Notes: generated by a model from the letters alone, not told the origin. 25,564 nucleotides of DNA from Zancudomyces culisetae (GCA_001969505.1 LSSK01000677.1:1-25564), one strand, 5' to 3'; counted from the first letter of the stretch, positions 1 through 9,777 are shown. Numbers and translations are program-made.

Positions 1-3000
1 TGTAATGACTACTATGAGTATGATTATTATGGATCGTCCAATATACAAGATCGATATTCCAAAGACCTGAATGAGTATAAAAATTATCTGATCTTTCTCA
101 AAAAATATCCATTAATTGCGAAGCACAAACAAATATCTATAGGCCTACTGTCGTATTTTAACAACATTTCATACTCAGAGTTGTTTGAATTGGCACTGTC
201 ACAGAAATGGGATCAAACTGTTGAAAATCTTACCTCATTTTATGTAGTATACGATAAAAATGGCGACAAAATTATATTTGAGAGCACAACCCTGCTTGAG
301 GGATACCAAGTCACGGTGACAATCGACTGGTACGATGTGAAGGACAAGTACTGCCAAAGTACTGTTATCAAGACAAAGGATTACTTAGTAGTTCCTCTGT
401 TCTATGCCCATTTTCAACCGAATCACAAAAAATCCTTGACTTGGCATTTCTCTGACAATGTGAAAACTTTCAAACGATGTTTTGGCAAAGGTAGTGGTTT
501 CAGTGAACTGTTTTACTATGACATTCATGTTGTGGATTCAAAAGTCAAAAAATTGGATGAAATCAAGCAAGTTCTAAAGCTGTACAACATACCTATTGAT
601 GCCTCACATATCGAGGAAAAAGATAAAGAGGTCAAAAATCAACTAGAAGGTCTAAGATTATCTGACAATCTCATCATGGGATATTATCTGGTGCACAAAA
701 TCTACAATGCCATTTCACTCAATCGACTTGACATTATGTTGTACATGATAGACATTGAGTATAAATTTGATTTTAAATACATAGTCACCGAACTTGGTAC
801 CAACGATTTCATGAAAATGAAACTCCAAAAGTTTAATGTACTGACAAAAAAGATCGACTTGGGTTTGAACCAGGTGTATCTCTTTTCTATTTACGTTTCG
901 ATTGTAGAAAATCGGCCAGGATTAACAAGAGCTTTGATCAGCCACAAGTTATTTGAGACCAATAAGGAACTGGTGTTTGATGTGGTTGCAATAACTCACG
1001 ATATTGATCTTCTCGCTAGCGTATATTTGAAGTTGGAGTATTCTAAAGACAAAATAAGCACCCTGTTATCAAGAGTATACTATTCAGATGATATAACTCT
1101 GTTGATAAAGCTATTGAATGCTGGTGTGAACGTTATTGAACCAAAAAACTATGCTCTACGAATTGCATGTAGTAACCTTGAGCTAAAACTGGTAGAAAGA
1201 CTATTTGAAATGGGTGCTACATTGGAGGGAAATGAGAATTGTTGTTTAACTGAAGTTGTGAGAGACAAAGGCTACCAGATCTTGGATCGATTGTTTCCAG
1301 GAAAACAAATAACTATATCACCGGACAATAAGGCAGATATTAGCAATTTCAAACAGATACTAACATTCCTATGTGACCATTGCGAGTTTTTTACTTTTAA
1401 AAAAAGATGTCTAAATTACAAGATAATAGTTGATCTACTTTCCAATGGTAGGATTGATGATTTGATTGAAAGTTTTGACAATGAATTGGAATTGTTATTC
1501 TACAATAAGGAATATAAAGAACATTATAGCTATTTGGTCATATTGAGAGAACTTTTAGTTTCGATTATAAACAATCCACCTGTCACTGCTCAAGCAGAAA
1601 CGGATCAGAAAGTTAGAATATTAGCAATTATCAATAAAGGAAATCAGTCTAATAATGTGAACGACGAGTATTATCAACAAATAATCGAAGAAATAGATGT
1701 TTTGAGGCAGAATATACTAAAAATACTCGTAAACCATGGGCTTGGAGCAAAACACGACGGTACAAGTGTGGTACTACAGCATATAGCCAAAACTATCTAT
1801 AATTTGCAGCCATTTATTGAAAATGGTGAAAATTTTGAAAAACATTGTGACAAGATGATTACAATAGCATGCGAGTCCAACGATTCTGTGTACTTGGAAT
1901 ACATTTTTCTTACTGGGATTCATTTCAAAGATATATCTGATTGTATCAAGATAGCATGTAGAAACAATAATTTGGAAATTGCAAAACTGTTGCTAAGCAA
2001 AGGGGGTTCTTATAATACTGGTGGTTGTGGATTTGTACATGCAGCCAAATACAAGAACTGTGAGCTGATAGCTTTACTTCTAGAATATGGGATAGGAGTT
2101 TCGTACATCTCACCAAAATTAGCTGAAATGGCTTGTGAACTTAATAGCATAAACTTAATTTCCACGCTACTTTGCCTTGGGTTCAATACAAAACAGCGTC
2201 AGTTCAATGGTCTGGATATTGCCTGTAAAAATAATAATCTTGAAATTGTCAACTTTCTACTGAAAAAGCGTGTTAATATAAACTATAAAACATTTTGTTG
2301 GTTCAAGGATGCCGCTAGTGCTGGAAATATTCAGCTGATACAAGCTCTTGTTGACGGTGGTGTACGACTATCGTCGGTCAAACCTGCTTTTAATGGACTG
2401 TTGGATGCAATCAATAGTAACGACACTGAAGTGTTCAAAATTTTGTCTACTAATGGTGCAGACTACTCGTGCATTAACAAAGAGGCAATTAAAAAAGTGG
2501 TTTCCAACCAGAATATTGAAATGCTGAGAATTATACACTCAGATGCTAAACACCGGTTTCCTTTTTTCTCCATTGATTATTCTGAAGTAGTTAAAACAGA
2601 AAACAGAGAGCTCATTGATGCACTATTAACATATCGCGTTAAACCGATAAATTGTTGTAAAAGTGGGTTTTATGAAGCGTGTGTTGCAAATGATACACAT
2701 ATCGCCAAGCTTATTTTGAGCGTAGACTCAAGATTATGTGTTCATACTGAAAGCTACTATAAGGTTATTGCAAAGAATGATAATAGAGAGATAATCGATG
2801 AAATACTTAAACTAAGTTCCAATGATAATATCGACGATAAGTATAGTATAATACTTCGAAATATTTGTGAAGTTAACAATATGTGTATGCTCGAATGGCT
2901 TCTAAGTAAAAAGTTGAATCTTAGAACATACAAACATAATGGGATAAAAGAAGCATGCCAAAATAATAATCTTGAAATGGTTAGATCGCTAATAAAACAT

Positions 3001-3579
3001 GGTGCCAAACCATGGAATGAAAAGCATGCCGGAATACCTGAAGCAGCCAGTCACGGAAATGTCGAGACCATCGAATTACTTCTAGAACATGGCGCGAAAG
3101 TTGAGAATACAACGTACAATGGGCTTAGAGAATCACTCAAAAACAACAAATTTGATAGCTTTGAAATTTTGATGAATAATGGTGCGTGGATACCTGAACT
3201 AGTTCCATATACACGCATCCTCAAAAAAAAATCACTAATTTTGTCTTTTGTGTTTGAAAATCCCATTCTGACAAGGAATATTACACAATTCGTTTTTGAT
3301 AGGGCTATAAAAACCATAGCTTTTGATAAAACTAACAATTCAGGCGGAGGGAATACTGTGATACTTGACGAGTCCTTTATTCTATTGGAGACATTCCAAG
3401 AAAATAGAAAAGACATTGCAGAACTCTTACTGAAATGTGGTTGTAGTTTGGATGGTGTACTAAATCAGTGTATTATGGCTGCAATCGCACATAAAAATAG
3501 ACCGCTGCTACAGTTGATATTTGCGTATGATGACAGTCTAGATGAAACGATAAGAGATGAACTATTTGCACTTTTATAA
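1..3579 (+). CDS. Large ankyrin-repeat protein of the F-box-like/Ank family, 5' partial
   Basis: The frame is open from base 1 to TAA at 3577-3579 (1192 codons). No ATG lies near the left edge, so the start is outside the window. The TTG at 181 is only an internal codon. Bases 169-420 encode a segment shared with the genes at 4397 and 22358: an Ala-Leu pair, a Trp (208-210), then Tyr-Val-Val and later a short Val-Pro-Leu strand. Ankyrin-like helix pairs follow; the clearest are at 1942-2540 and 2935-3195, with elements such as EACQNNNLEM and LLLEHGAK. Several units repeat every 30 residues. In the relatives an F-box-like motif precedes this part, so one probably lies just upstream. No signal peptide or membrane segment can be judged. 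Ankyrin repeats bind proteins; a substrate-receptor role is inference. An AATAAA lies about 65 bases after the stop. The family is not one I can name. Confidence 0.85.
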   Translation, partial: CNDYYEYDYYGSSNIQDRYSKDLNEYKNYLIFLKKYPLIAKHKQISIGLLSYFNNISYSELFELALSQKWDQTVENLTSFYVVYDKNGDKIIFESTTLLEGYQVTVTIDWYDVKDKYCQSTVIKTKDYLVVPLFYAHFQPNHKKSLTWHFSDNVKTFKRCFGKGSGFSELFYYDIHVVDSKVKKLDEIKQVLKLYNIPIDASHIEEKDKEVKNQLEGLRLSDNLIMGYYLVHKIYNAISLNRLDIMLYMIDIEYKFDFKYIVTELGTNDFMKMKLQKFNVLTKKIDLGLNQVYLFSIYVSIVENRPGLTRALISHKLFETNKELVFDVVAITHDIDLLASVYLKLEYSKDKISTLLSRVYYSDDITLLIKLLNAGVNVIEPKNYALRIACSNLELKLVERLFEMGATLEGNENCCLTEVVRDKGYQILDRLFPGKQITISPDNKADISNFKQILTFLCDHCEFFTFKKRCLNYKIIVDLLSNGRIDDLIESFDNELELLFYNKEYKEHYSYLVILRELLVSIINNPPVTAQAETDQKVRILAIINKGNQSNNVNDEYYQQIIEEIDVLRQNILKILVNHGLGAKHDGTSVVLQHIAKTIYNLQPFIENGENFEKHCDKMITIACESNDSVYLEYIFLTGIHFKDISDCIKIACRNNNLEIAKLLLSKGGSYNTGGCGFVHAAKYKNCELIALLLEYGIGVSYISPKLAEMACELNSINLISTLLCLGFNTKQRQFNGLDIACKNNNLEIVNFLLKKRVNINYKTFCWFKDAASAGNIQLIQALVDGGVRLSSVKPAFNGLLDAINSNDTEVFKILSTNGADYSCINKEAIKKVVSNQNIEMLRIIHSDAKHRFPFFSIDYSEVVKTENRELIDALLTYRVKPINCCKSGFYEACVANDTHIAKLILSVDSRLCVHTESYYKVIAKNDNREIIDEILKLSSNDNIDDKYSIILRNICEVNNMCMLEWLLSKKLNLRTYKHNGIKEACQNNNLEMVRSLIKHGAKPWNEKHAGIPEAASHGNVETIELLLEHGAKVENTTYNGLRESLKNNKFDSFEILMNNGAWIPELVPYTRILKKKSLILSFVFENPILTRNITQFVFDRAIKTIAFDKTNNSGGGNTVILDESFILLETFQENRKDIAELLLKCGCSLDGVLNQCIMAAIAHKNRPLLQLIFAYDDSLDETIRDELFALL

Positions 3580-4396
3580 GTTTATTTTTGCATTTTCTTT
3601 ATACATTTTTTTAAACTACATTTACTGAAGCTAATCGCAAATAAATACAACAATTTTCCACTATCAACTTTGTCAATATATTTTGGTCTCAACTATAGAG
3701 TATCGCAAAAAAAACCACCCGACTGTGTGAAAACGCCGAAGAGCTGGATTTTTGAAACAGAACTTTAAATGCCATTCTGGCTGATCTAGTGACTGTGTAA
3801 AATAATAAAGATTGAGTGATGGAATAATGAATACACCCTACCTGCTTAAACCAAAATTCAAACTCAAATTCAATTGTTAATATCTGAATCAAAGAGTGCA
3901 TTTTTTTTACCATAATTTTACGTTTATGATATAGCACAATACGGTTAATGTACCATTCTATTCTTGAGGGAAAGACTCAGTGATGTCTCTAAAAAGACAA
4001 CACGGACTCAGCTTCATAGGCTGTATTTACCTGTCTCGATTCTGTATATTTGCAGTCTAGCAAAAATGAGCTAGCGAACTGGCTCCAGCAACTAGAAACC
4101 GTTTCATTTCTGTATTCACAAGGAATGAGATTCTGGCCAATAAAAATATGATGAATTAGAAATTGCTCATGGCATTTGAAATTGTGTAATTTCTGGAACT
4201 CATTTAGAAATCCAAAATCATAAATGCAGATAGCCTATTATTATACACGAGTCGTCTAGACAAAAATATATTGTTATTTGGTTCTTATAGCTCAGTGAAA
4301 TTATTTCTTTTCAAGGTTGGTTTAAACCGATGCGAATTCACAAAACTAAGAAAAATAATGAGTATTCGAACTTGAAAAAACTTTAAAAACTTCAAA
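3580..4396. other. Intergenic region between two family members
   Basis: AT-rich, with no convincing gene on either strand. It holds the likely 3' end of the upstream gene (AATAAA near 3640), two copies of the octamer GACTGTGT (about 3720 and 3790), and the promoter and leader of the next gene. The minus-strand open frame at 3689-3937 has no recognisable domain. Confidence 0.6.
4330..4386 (+). promoter_or_regulatory. Two short upstream ORFs in the leader of the 4397 gene
   Basis: ATG at 4330 opens an 18-codon frame ending at TAA 4384-4386. A second ATG at 4358 gives five codons ending at TGA 4373-4375. Both end before the main ATG at 4397, so they could lower translation if the transcript starts upstream of them. 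The transcription start is unknown. Confidence 0.35.
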
Positions 4397-4966
4397 ATGG
4401 ATCCCTTGGATTTCAGAGAAGCTTGTAAATTCAGTGCAATTCCAGATCATGTACTATCCAAGATATTCACACTATCACAAAATCCGAATGTGGCTCTGGT
4501 GAATAAAAGGATGTACTATGTATCTCAGGAAGAATACACAGTTAGTGAGTACATACTCCAGTATGTCAATAACAATACACAAAATGATTTTTCCACAAAT
4601 TTGGATAGAATGGTCTGCCGCTTTGAAAGGCTGAGTATAACAGAGTCTATAGGTATACTAGTACTCAAAAAATCAAAGGGGTTAAAGTATAAAGAAACGG
4701 TAGAACTGGCTCTAATGAATGGGTGGTGTACTGTTTTAAAGGCGCTATTTGGAATGTATGTTTTGGTTGAAAGAGATACCTTGAGGATTCTGTACAAAAA
4801 CACCACGTTTATTGAGAAGGGAAAAATGCTGGATATAGGGATGGACCAAATGGATTTGTGTGTGCGTGACGTTACTACAGAGTTATCAGATATAACTGTT
4901 TCGGAGAATATCTGTGTTAAACCCCTGGTTGCTACAAAAAACAGCATTTCCTTCTCCCATTTCTAG
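4397..4966 (+). CDS. Short F-box-like protein, ankyrin-less paralogue
   Basis: 189 residues from ATG 4397 (A-rich context, Ala at -3 equivalent base) to TAG at 4964-4966. Residues 14-44 fit an F-box-like pattern: Ile15-Pro16, Val19-Leu20, Ile23-Phe24, Pro30, Val35-Asn36-Lys37, Met39-Tyr40. Residues 95-135 repeat the family segment, with Trp110 and Tyr121-Val-Leu, and residues 165-176 the ENICVKPLVATK strand. The N-terminus aligns along its length with the gene at 22358 (Pro13, Leu16, Ile19-Phe20, Pro26, Asn32-Lys33, Met35-Tyr36, Trp106). The match ends at the Ala-Thr-Lys/Arg, and about 15 residues later the frame stops. No ankyrin coding follows in any frame, so the gene has lost, or never had, the repeat part. 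It could be a truncated pseudogene or a working stand-alone F-box-like protein; binding of Skp1 is inference. Confidence 0.7.
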   Translation: MDPLDFREACKFSAIPDHVLSKIFTLSQNPNVALVNKRMYYVSQEEYTVSEYILQYVNNNTQNDFSTNLDRMVCRFERLSITESIGILVLKKSKGLKYKETVELALMNGWCTVLKALFGMYVLVERDTLRILYKNTTFIEKGKMLDIGMDQMDLCVRDVTTELSDITVSENICVKPLVATKNSISFSHF

Positions 4967-5665
4967 GGATCATGTGAAATTAGGGAATAATTATAGTAAG
5001 AATAATGACGAGGTTGGATCGTGTCGCGTTTTTGGAGGGAAGAATAGGCGTGAACGAATGGATACAAATCATTTTGAGTGCATAAATGCTATTTGATTAG
5101 GTTTTCTGTGATCTATTTGGGTTCAAGAACTTAGTAATTGGATATGGAAGGAAGATTCATATCACATTTCTATCTAATGATCATGATTTTTTAATACGAA
5201 AAAAAGTCATGATTTACAAGTACAAAAAAAAAAAGAAAGGCTAGCAAATACAGCTGAAGATCAATACTAACACACCTAAATTAAAAGTATTGCAAAAAAA
5301 GCCAATAGACTGGTGGCTGAGTGTGTAGAGAACTATGTGCTAAGGATCCACATTCTTCCCATTTCTCGGGTAAAGAAAGAATAGATAAAGGTGATTTTTT
5401 TATTTGTTTAAAGGAAATGCCTCTTATCTACTTTGATCTATCTCACACTCACACTCTATCAAATAACAAATAGGCTTGGTTGTATAAAAGTTTTGAAAAA
5501 GATTGAAACCACTTGAACTATTTCAAAAAATATAAACACGCAAATAAACTAGATGAATCGATAAAGGTCAAATGTGTAACAGATACATTTAGTGCAAATG
5601 AAATAAAATATCGTGAGATTGGTGTGATAACGATCAATGCGGTCTTTTATTACAAAGTATTTTTC

Positions 5666-5694
5666 TTTTATTGTTTTATTGTTTTATTGTTTTA
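5666..5694 (+). repeat. TTTTATTG tandem repeat
   Basis: An 8-9 base unit TTTTATTG(T) is repeated about three and a half times just before a longer T-run. It is probably a simple slippage repeat with no coding role. Confidence 0.7.
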
Positions 5695-5820
5695 TTTTTT
5701 TGGCATTTTTACCAATTCCAAAATTGGCGTGATGAAATTCAGAATGATGATTAGATGGTCAAAAAGGACAAATAAATTTCAAAAATTCTCTAGTGTAAAA
5801 GACTATTTGAAGGACGGAGA

Positions 5821-5852
5821 GGGTGTGAGGAAGGGGGAATTAGTGGGAGGGG
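5821..5852 (+). other. Four closely spaced G-runs (relaxed G-quadruplex pattern)
   Basis: G-runs at 5821-5823, 5833-5837, 5845-5847 and 5849-5852 on the + strand, separated by 9, 7 and 1 bases. The first loop is longer than the strict seven-base limit, so this is a relaxed match only. It stands out because the surrounding DNA is AT-rich. Confidence 0.35.
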
Positions 5853-6250
5853 AGAGGATGAAATGATGTTTGTTGTAAAATCGATAACGCAAAATTATGA
5901 GAATAGCAGGAAAGGGTAGGGGGGGATTGTGTGTGCGTTTGAGTATGAGTATGAGTATTGGAGAAGGGCTAAGGGATGTGGCAAATCAACATTTTCGACA
6001 AGTTCTTAATTTGTAATTATTTTATGGCCAATAAACTATGGCAGAAAATTTTTATTTAGTATTTATCCTAGTGGCTGTGAAAAAACAAAATAAAAACGAA
6101 TAATATAAAATAAAATGGGATATTTATTTGGCAAAGAACTTACTGGTGTTAGCCAAGGTTATTGCGGTAATATTCTTTTTGCATATTGCGGGATTAATGG
6201 CGGGAAAAAAAAAGCCCGTAGAAATATGTGCAATATAGGAAAAAGCGGGA

Positions 6251-6280
6251 GCAAATGAACGTAAATGGACGTAAATGAAC
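6251..6280 (+). repeat. 10-base tandem repeat, three copies
   Basis: Three units of the form GYAAATGRAC follow each other at 6251-6260, 6261-6270 and 6271-6280, differing by one or two bases. Each holds an ATG. No function is evident. Confidence 0.7.
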
Positions 6281-6490
6281 ATAATTGACTTTACAAAGAG
6301 TATATGGGAATGGAAAGTTAAACCCAGTTGGCCAAAGAGCTACATAATGGATCGGTGGGTAAAAGGCATTTCTGGAGGCGAGAGGAGAAGGGGCGGGGAG
6401 GAAATCAGGAGGACGGAGGAGGATGTGGGTGTGAAAGGTAGGGAGTTCCGTAATTAGCGGAAATAAGTATCACGTTCTAGAATCTCTTTT

Positions 6491-6574
6491 CCCCTTCCCT
6501 CGCCTTTCGTTTCTCCCCCTCAAGTTTTCTTTGTTCCGACTTTGTCCCCCTGTCCCCTTCCGCCCTCCCCCCCT
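6491..6574 (+). promoter_or_regulatory. C-rich island with five CCCCT motifs (STRE-like)
   Basis: CCCCT occurs at 6491, 6516, 6547, 6554 and 6570 within 84 bases of otherwise AT-rich DNA, about 1.05 kb before the carrier ATG. In yeasts CCCCT is the core of the stress-response element bound by Msn2/4-type zinc fingers. That this cluster is such an element, and that it serves the carrier, is inference. A matching purine-rich patch lies at 6370-6430. Confidence 0.4.
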
Positions 6575-7326
6575 AAAAAACAACAATTTAACGCAAGAAT
6601 ATTCATAGTTGAAATTACCAAGCAAAGGGGAAAAGAAAATTAAAAAAATTTTTTTTTTTCATTTGTTTGGTAAATTTGGGTTGGTGGCATGAGATAAGAA
6701 TGATTTTCTCGTGAACGAGTAAAAAAAAAATAAAAATAAAGGAAAACAGAAGAAGAGAGATATGGAAATATATGTGGAATCGACTAAGTATATCAAGTTT
6801 TGCCAGTTTTTCTTTTTTTATCACTTTTCTTTCTTTTATGTTTGATGTTTAAAACAAAAGCACAAGGTGAGATATGATCAAGTTCCGCAATAAAAGCAAA
6901 GTATTATTATTATTAAAATTATTATCATGATAAATAGCGCTTTTTTTTGTAACAGGTTAAAAAAGAAAACGTAAAAGTAAAACGTAAAAATGTAAAAATG
7001 TATAAAAAAAAGATAGAGAATGCTTTGTTGTTTACATTCACGTGAAAAACGAGCTGTTACCGTGTTTTTTTATTTTAGGTAAATGTGATTTTATAATTAT
7101 TTGTAAAATTATACTAGTTGCTTGTTATTAGTCATGTAAAAAAAATAAAATAAAAAGATTAAATAGAAGGGGAAAAAAAACCAGTGTGAAATTAAAAAAA
7201 AAATCAAAAAAAAAATTTTACACGGTAGATTGTGAGCGTGGTTCATTATATTGTTTTTATTACTACTATTATTATACTGTTATTATTATTAGTTTTGCAC
7301 CAAGAGTGATTGGAATTAAGGATTGG

Positions 7327-7617
7327 ATGTGAATAAATATAAAAGATATTCCCTTTTTTTTTGTTTTTTGTTTTTTTAACAAAAGGGGATTGTTTAGTTT
7401 AAAATATATTACTTTTCATCTTTTTATTTTTCATCAAGTTTTACATTGCCTCGGGCCTTCAATTTTTTTTATTTTAATCATTCTTGAATCTTGATAATAA
7501 TAAAAGGTTATTGTTGTCAATAAACCAAACCAAAACAAAAGAAGTGAAGGTTATAAAGAGGTACATACAACTTGTGCATTACAATTACAAGAAAAACAAA
7601 ATAGAAATTAAACACAC
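7327..7617 (+). promoter_or_regulatory. ATG-free leader of the carrier gene, with a start-stop uORF at its upstream edge
   Basis: From 7333 to 7617 there is no ATG on the + strand, which is typical of a real 5' leader and supports ATG 7618 as the start. At 7327-7332 there is a minimal ATG-TGA. Whether it is in the transcript depends on the unknown start site. T-rich tracts at 7350-7480 look like promoter DNA. Confidence 0.45.
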
Positions 7618-9777
7618 ATGGAGCAAAAAGCAACATCAAAATACTATACCGAACAATTTGGTAAGTATGCACAGTATGTCAGGCAACACACAGAAAAGGA
7701 CAAGCGTTCTGGAGAAGAAAATGTAGAAGATACTGATGGTGACGCGAACAAGCAGGAAACCCTGTTGATGGACAAAAGGGGATTTGAAGAAAGCTTTTCA
7801 GTATTGGAGTTTAGTGACAGTGAGAAGAAGAAGGAAATGCTTGATTTACTATTCGATCTAGTTGATGTCAAGGGACAAGGAAATATCAGTGTGGAGGATT
7901 ATGTAGAGTTCCACAAAATCCTGCATAAAAACGATGCACCATTTGAAGTTCTATATAGATATTTCCAGGGAGGAAATAAAAGAAGTGATGAACAAGATGG
8001 TGATAATGCATCAAGCCAAGACAAAATTCTAATAGATTACAAGGAATTCAAGGAAAAGGCTAGCAAGAAATTTGGAATATTTTCAAACGAAAATAGTAGC
8101 CAGCGAAATATAGAAAAAGCAGAATGGGAAAAGTATTTTGGAAATAAAAAACAAATTACATATGCTGAATTTTCCGAGCTGATACTAGAAGTGGAGCGAC
8201 AAGCAGGTGATTACTATTTCAAGAAGTACGATGATAAGCAAAGTGGATATATTTCAGCAGATGATTTGGAAAAAGTACTAAAATACATGGCACCATTGAG
8301 GATGAAGAAGACAATGGTGGAACGAATCAATGGATACTACCAAAAAAGTGGACAGATCAGTTATCCAGAATATACAGCGATGCTTAACCTGTTTGATAAG
8401 CTGGGAGTAATTTCAACGGTTTCTGATCATATTGTAAAGTTTTACAAGAAAAACAGTTCAAAGATCAGCGTTGACCAGTTTGAACAGGTGGTTATGGGAA
8501 TGGGATATGATAATTTATTTAGTCCACTAGAACTAGAATTGTTTTTCCGATTTATTGGACAAAATGAACATAGTAAAGAAATAGGTCTAGAAGGATTGCA
8601 ACGAATAGCAGAAGTATCATTTGTAAACCGAATCGGAGGTAGCAAGAACGATGATGATGCAGCTGGAGAGGAGGCAGGTGTAAAGGTAAAGGCAAAGGCA
8701 GATAAGGAGAGTCGTACATTGGCTGGAGAATTGGCATTCCAGGCATACAACTTTGGAGTAGGAGCAGTGGCAGGAGGAGTTGGAGCAACAGCAGTGTATC
8801 CAATAGATTTGGTGAAGACAAGACTCCAAAACCAACGCACCAATGTAGTAGGACAAGTATTATACAAGAATGGATTGGACTGTTTCCGCAAAGTAATAAG
8901 CAATGAAGGACCTCGTGGATTGTATCGAGGATTGGGACCTCAGCTTATTGGAGTAGCACCAGAAAAGGCCATTAAACTTACAGTTAATGACTTTGTACGA
9001 ACCAGATTTACCGATCCAACAACAGGGGAGATTCATGTTGGAGCGGAAGTGGCAGCGGGAGGAATTGCGGGAGCGTGTCAGGTGGTATTCACCAATCCGC
9101 TGGAGATAGTCAAGATTAGGCTACAGGTGCAAGGAGAGCTACTCAAGGCAGCAAAGATTGATACACCAGTAATGCGATATGGAGCAGTATCGATAGTCAA
9201 GGAGTTGGGATTGTTGGGATTATACAAGGGTGCAGCAGCATGTTTGTTGCGAGACATTCCATTCAGTATGATATACTTCCCAACATACTTCCATTTGAAA
9301 CGCGATTACTATGGAGAAAGCGATACACGACCGCTGAAGAAGCACGAGCTGTTGACTGCAGGAGCATTAGCAGGAGTTCCAGCAGCTTATCTAACTACTC
9401 CAGCCGATGTCATCAAGACTCGATTACAGGTCAAGCCAACCGATGGCCAGCTTGCTTACAATGGAATGGTAAATGCAGCTCGTCGTATTTATGCCGAAGA
9501 AGGCTTTAAGGCTTTCTTTAAGGGTGGCGTACAACGTATTATTCGATCAAGTCCACAGTTCGGTGTTACTTTGCTGTGTTATGAACTTATTCACCAACAC
9601 ATGCCATTCCCCGAACAACGTTTTTCATCTTCACCCACTCCTACTTCTAATCCAGCTGCTACTCCAACTGCTATTCCTACTCCAGCTAGACTAACTCCTC
9701 GTGATATCGATTTGTTACATGCCGAACGTGTTTTGCGTATGGTCCAGAAATTCGACTACCGTTTCGGCTCTGCCTAA
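7618..9777 (+). CDS. AGC1: Mitochondrial aspartate/glutamate carrier with EF-hand N-terminus (AGC1/aralar type)
   Basis: 719 residues, close to animal aralar/citrin. It exchanges matrix aspartate for cytosolic glutamate and a proton in the inner mitochondrial membrane, serving the malate-aspartate shuttle. Residues about 30-340 are EF-hand-like helix pairs. Three mitochondrial carrier repeats follow at about 375-660, with signature motifs YPIDLVKTR (Pro395), NPLEIVKIR (Pro494) and TPADVIKTR (Pro595), about 100 residues apart. Segments such as PQLIGVAPEKAIKLTVNDFV are nearly identical to aralar. The tail is Pro/Thr-rich. The start is ATG 7618 in context cacacATGG after a 285-base ATG-free leader. 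The calcium-binding EF-hand of aralar is altered here (Asp83, Lys85, Gln87, Asp94 at loop positions 1, 3, 5, 12). CTG encodes the conserved Leu in NPLEIVK. The gene has no intron and converges with the golgin gene, with 62 bases between the stops. Confidence 0.93.
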   Translation: MEQKATSKYYTEQFGKYAQYVRQHTEKDKRSGEENVEDTDGDANKQETLLMDKRGFEESFSVLEFSDSEKKKEMLDLLFDLVDVKGQGNISVEDYVEFHKILHKNDAPFEVLYRYFQGGNKRSDEQDGDNASSQDKILIDYKEFKEKASKKFGIFSNENSSQRNIEKAEWEKYFGNKKQITYAEFSELILEVERQAGDYYFKKYDDKQSGYISADDLEKVLKYMAPLRMKKTMVERINGYYQKSGQISYPEYTAMLNLFDKLGVISTVSDHIVKFYKKNSSKISVDQFEQVVMGMGYDNLFSPLELELFFRFIGQNEHSKEIGLEGLQRIAEVSFVNRIGGSKNDDDAAGEEAGVKVKAKADKESRTLAGELAFQAYNFGVGAVAGGVGATAVYPIDLVKTRLQNQRTNVVGQVLYKNGLDCFRKVISNEGPRGLYRGLGPQLIGVAPEKAIKLTVNDFVRTRFTDPTTGEIHVGAEVAAGGIAGACQVVFTNPLEIVKIRLQVQGELLKAAKIDTPVMRYGAVSIVKELGLLGLYKGAAACLLRDIPFSMIYFPTYFHLKRDYYGESDTRPLKKHELLTAGALAGVPAAYLTTPADVIKTRLQVKPTDGQLAYNGMVNAARRIYAEEGFKAFFKGGVQRIIRSSPQFGVTLLCYELIHQHMPFPEQRFSSSPTPTSNPAATPTAIPTPARLTPRDIDLLHAERVLRMVQKFDYRFGSA

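Larger units (their letters stand above)
4967..7617. other. 2.65 kb non-coding stretch upstream of the carrier gene
   Basis: No open frame here has an ATG start together with recognisable domains. The stretch carries short tandem repeats (5666-5694, 6251-6280), G-rich patches (5810-5950, 6370-6430), a C-rich patch (6491-6574), many A/T runs, and the leader of the carrier gene. Some remnant of a decayed gene cannot be excluded around 5510-5640. Confidence 0.6.

Noticed and set aside
181-3579. TTG at 181 as the start of the first ankyrin gene
   Set aside because: The same frame is open back to base 1, and the upstream residues align with the paralogues. The gene is simply cut by the window edge.
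5513-5866. Open frame of 117 residues with a hydrophobic stretch
   Set aside because: It has no ATG start at the beginning, and the hydrophobic part comes from the TTTTATTG repeat. No homology is recognised.
7484-7726. Open frame overlapping the carrier start
   Set aside because: It starts at TTG in the leader and has no domain. The carrier frame is clearly the real one.
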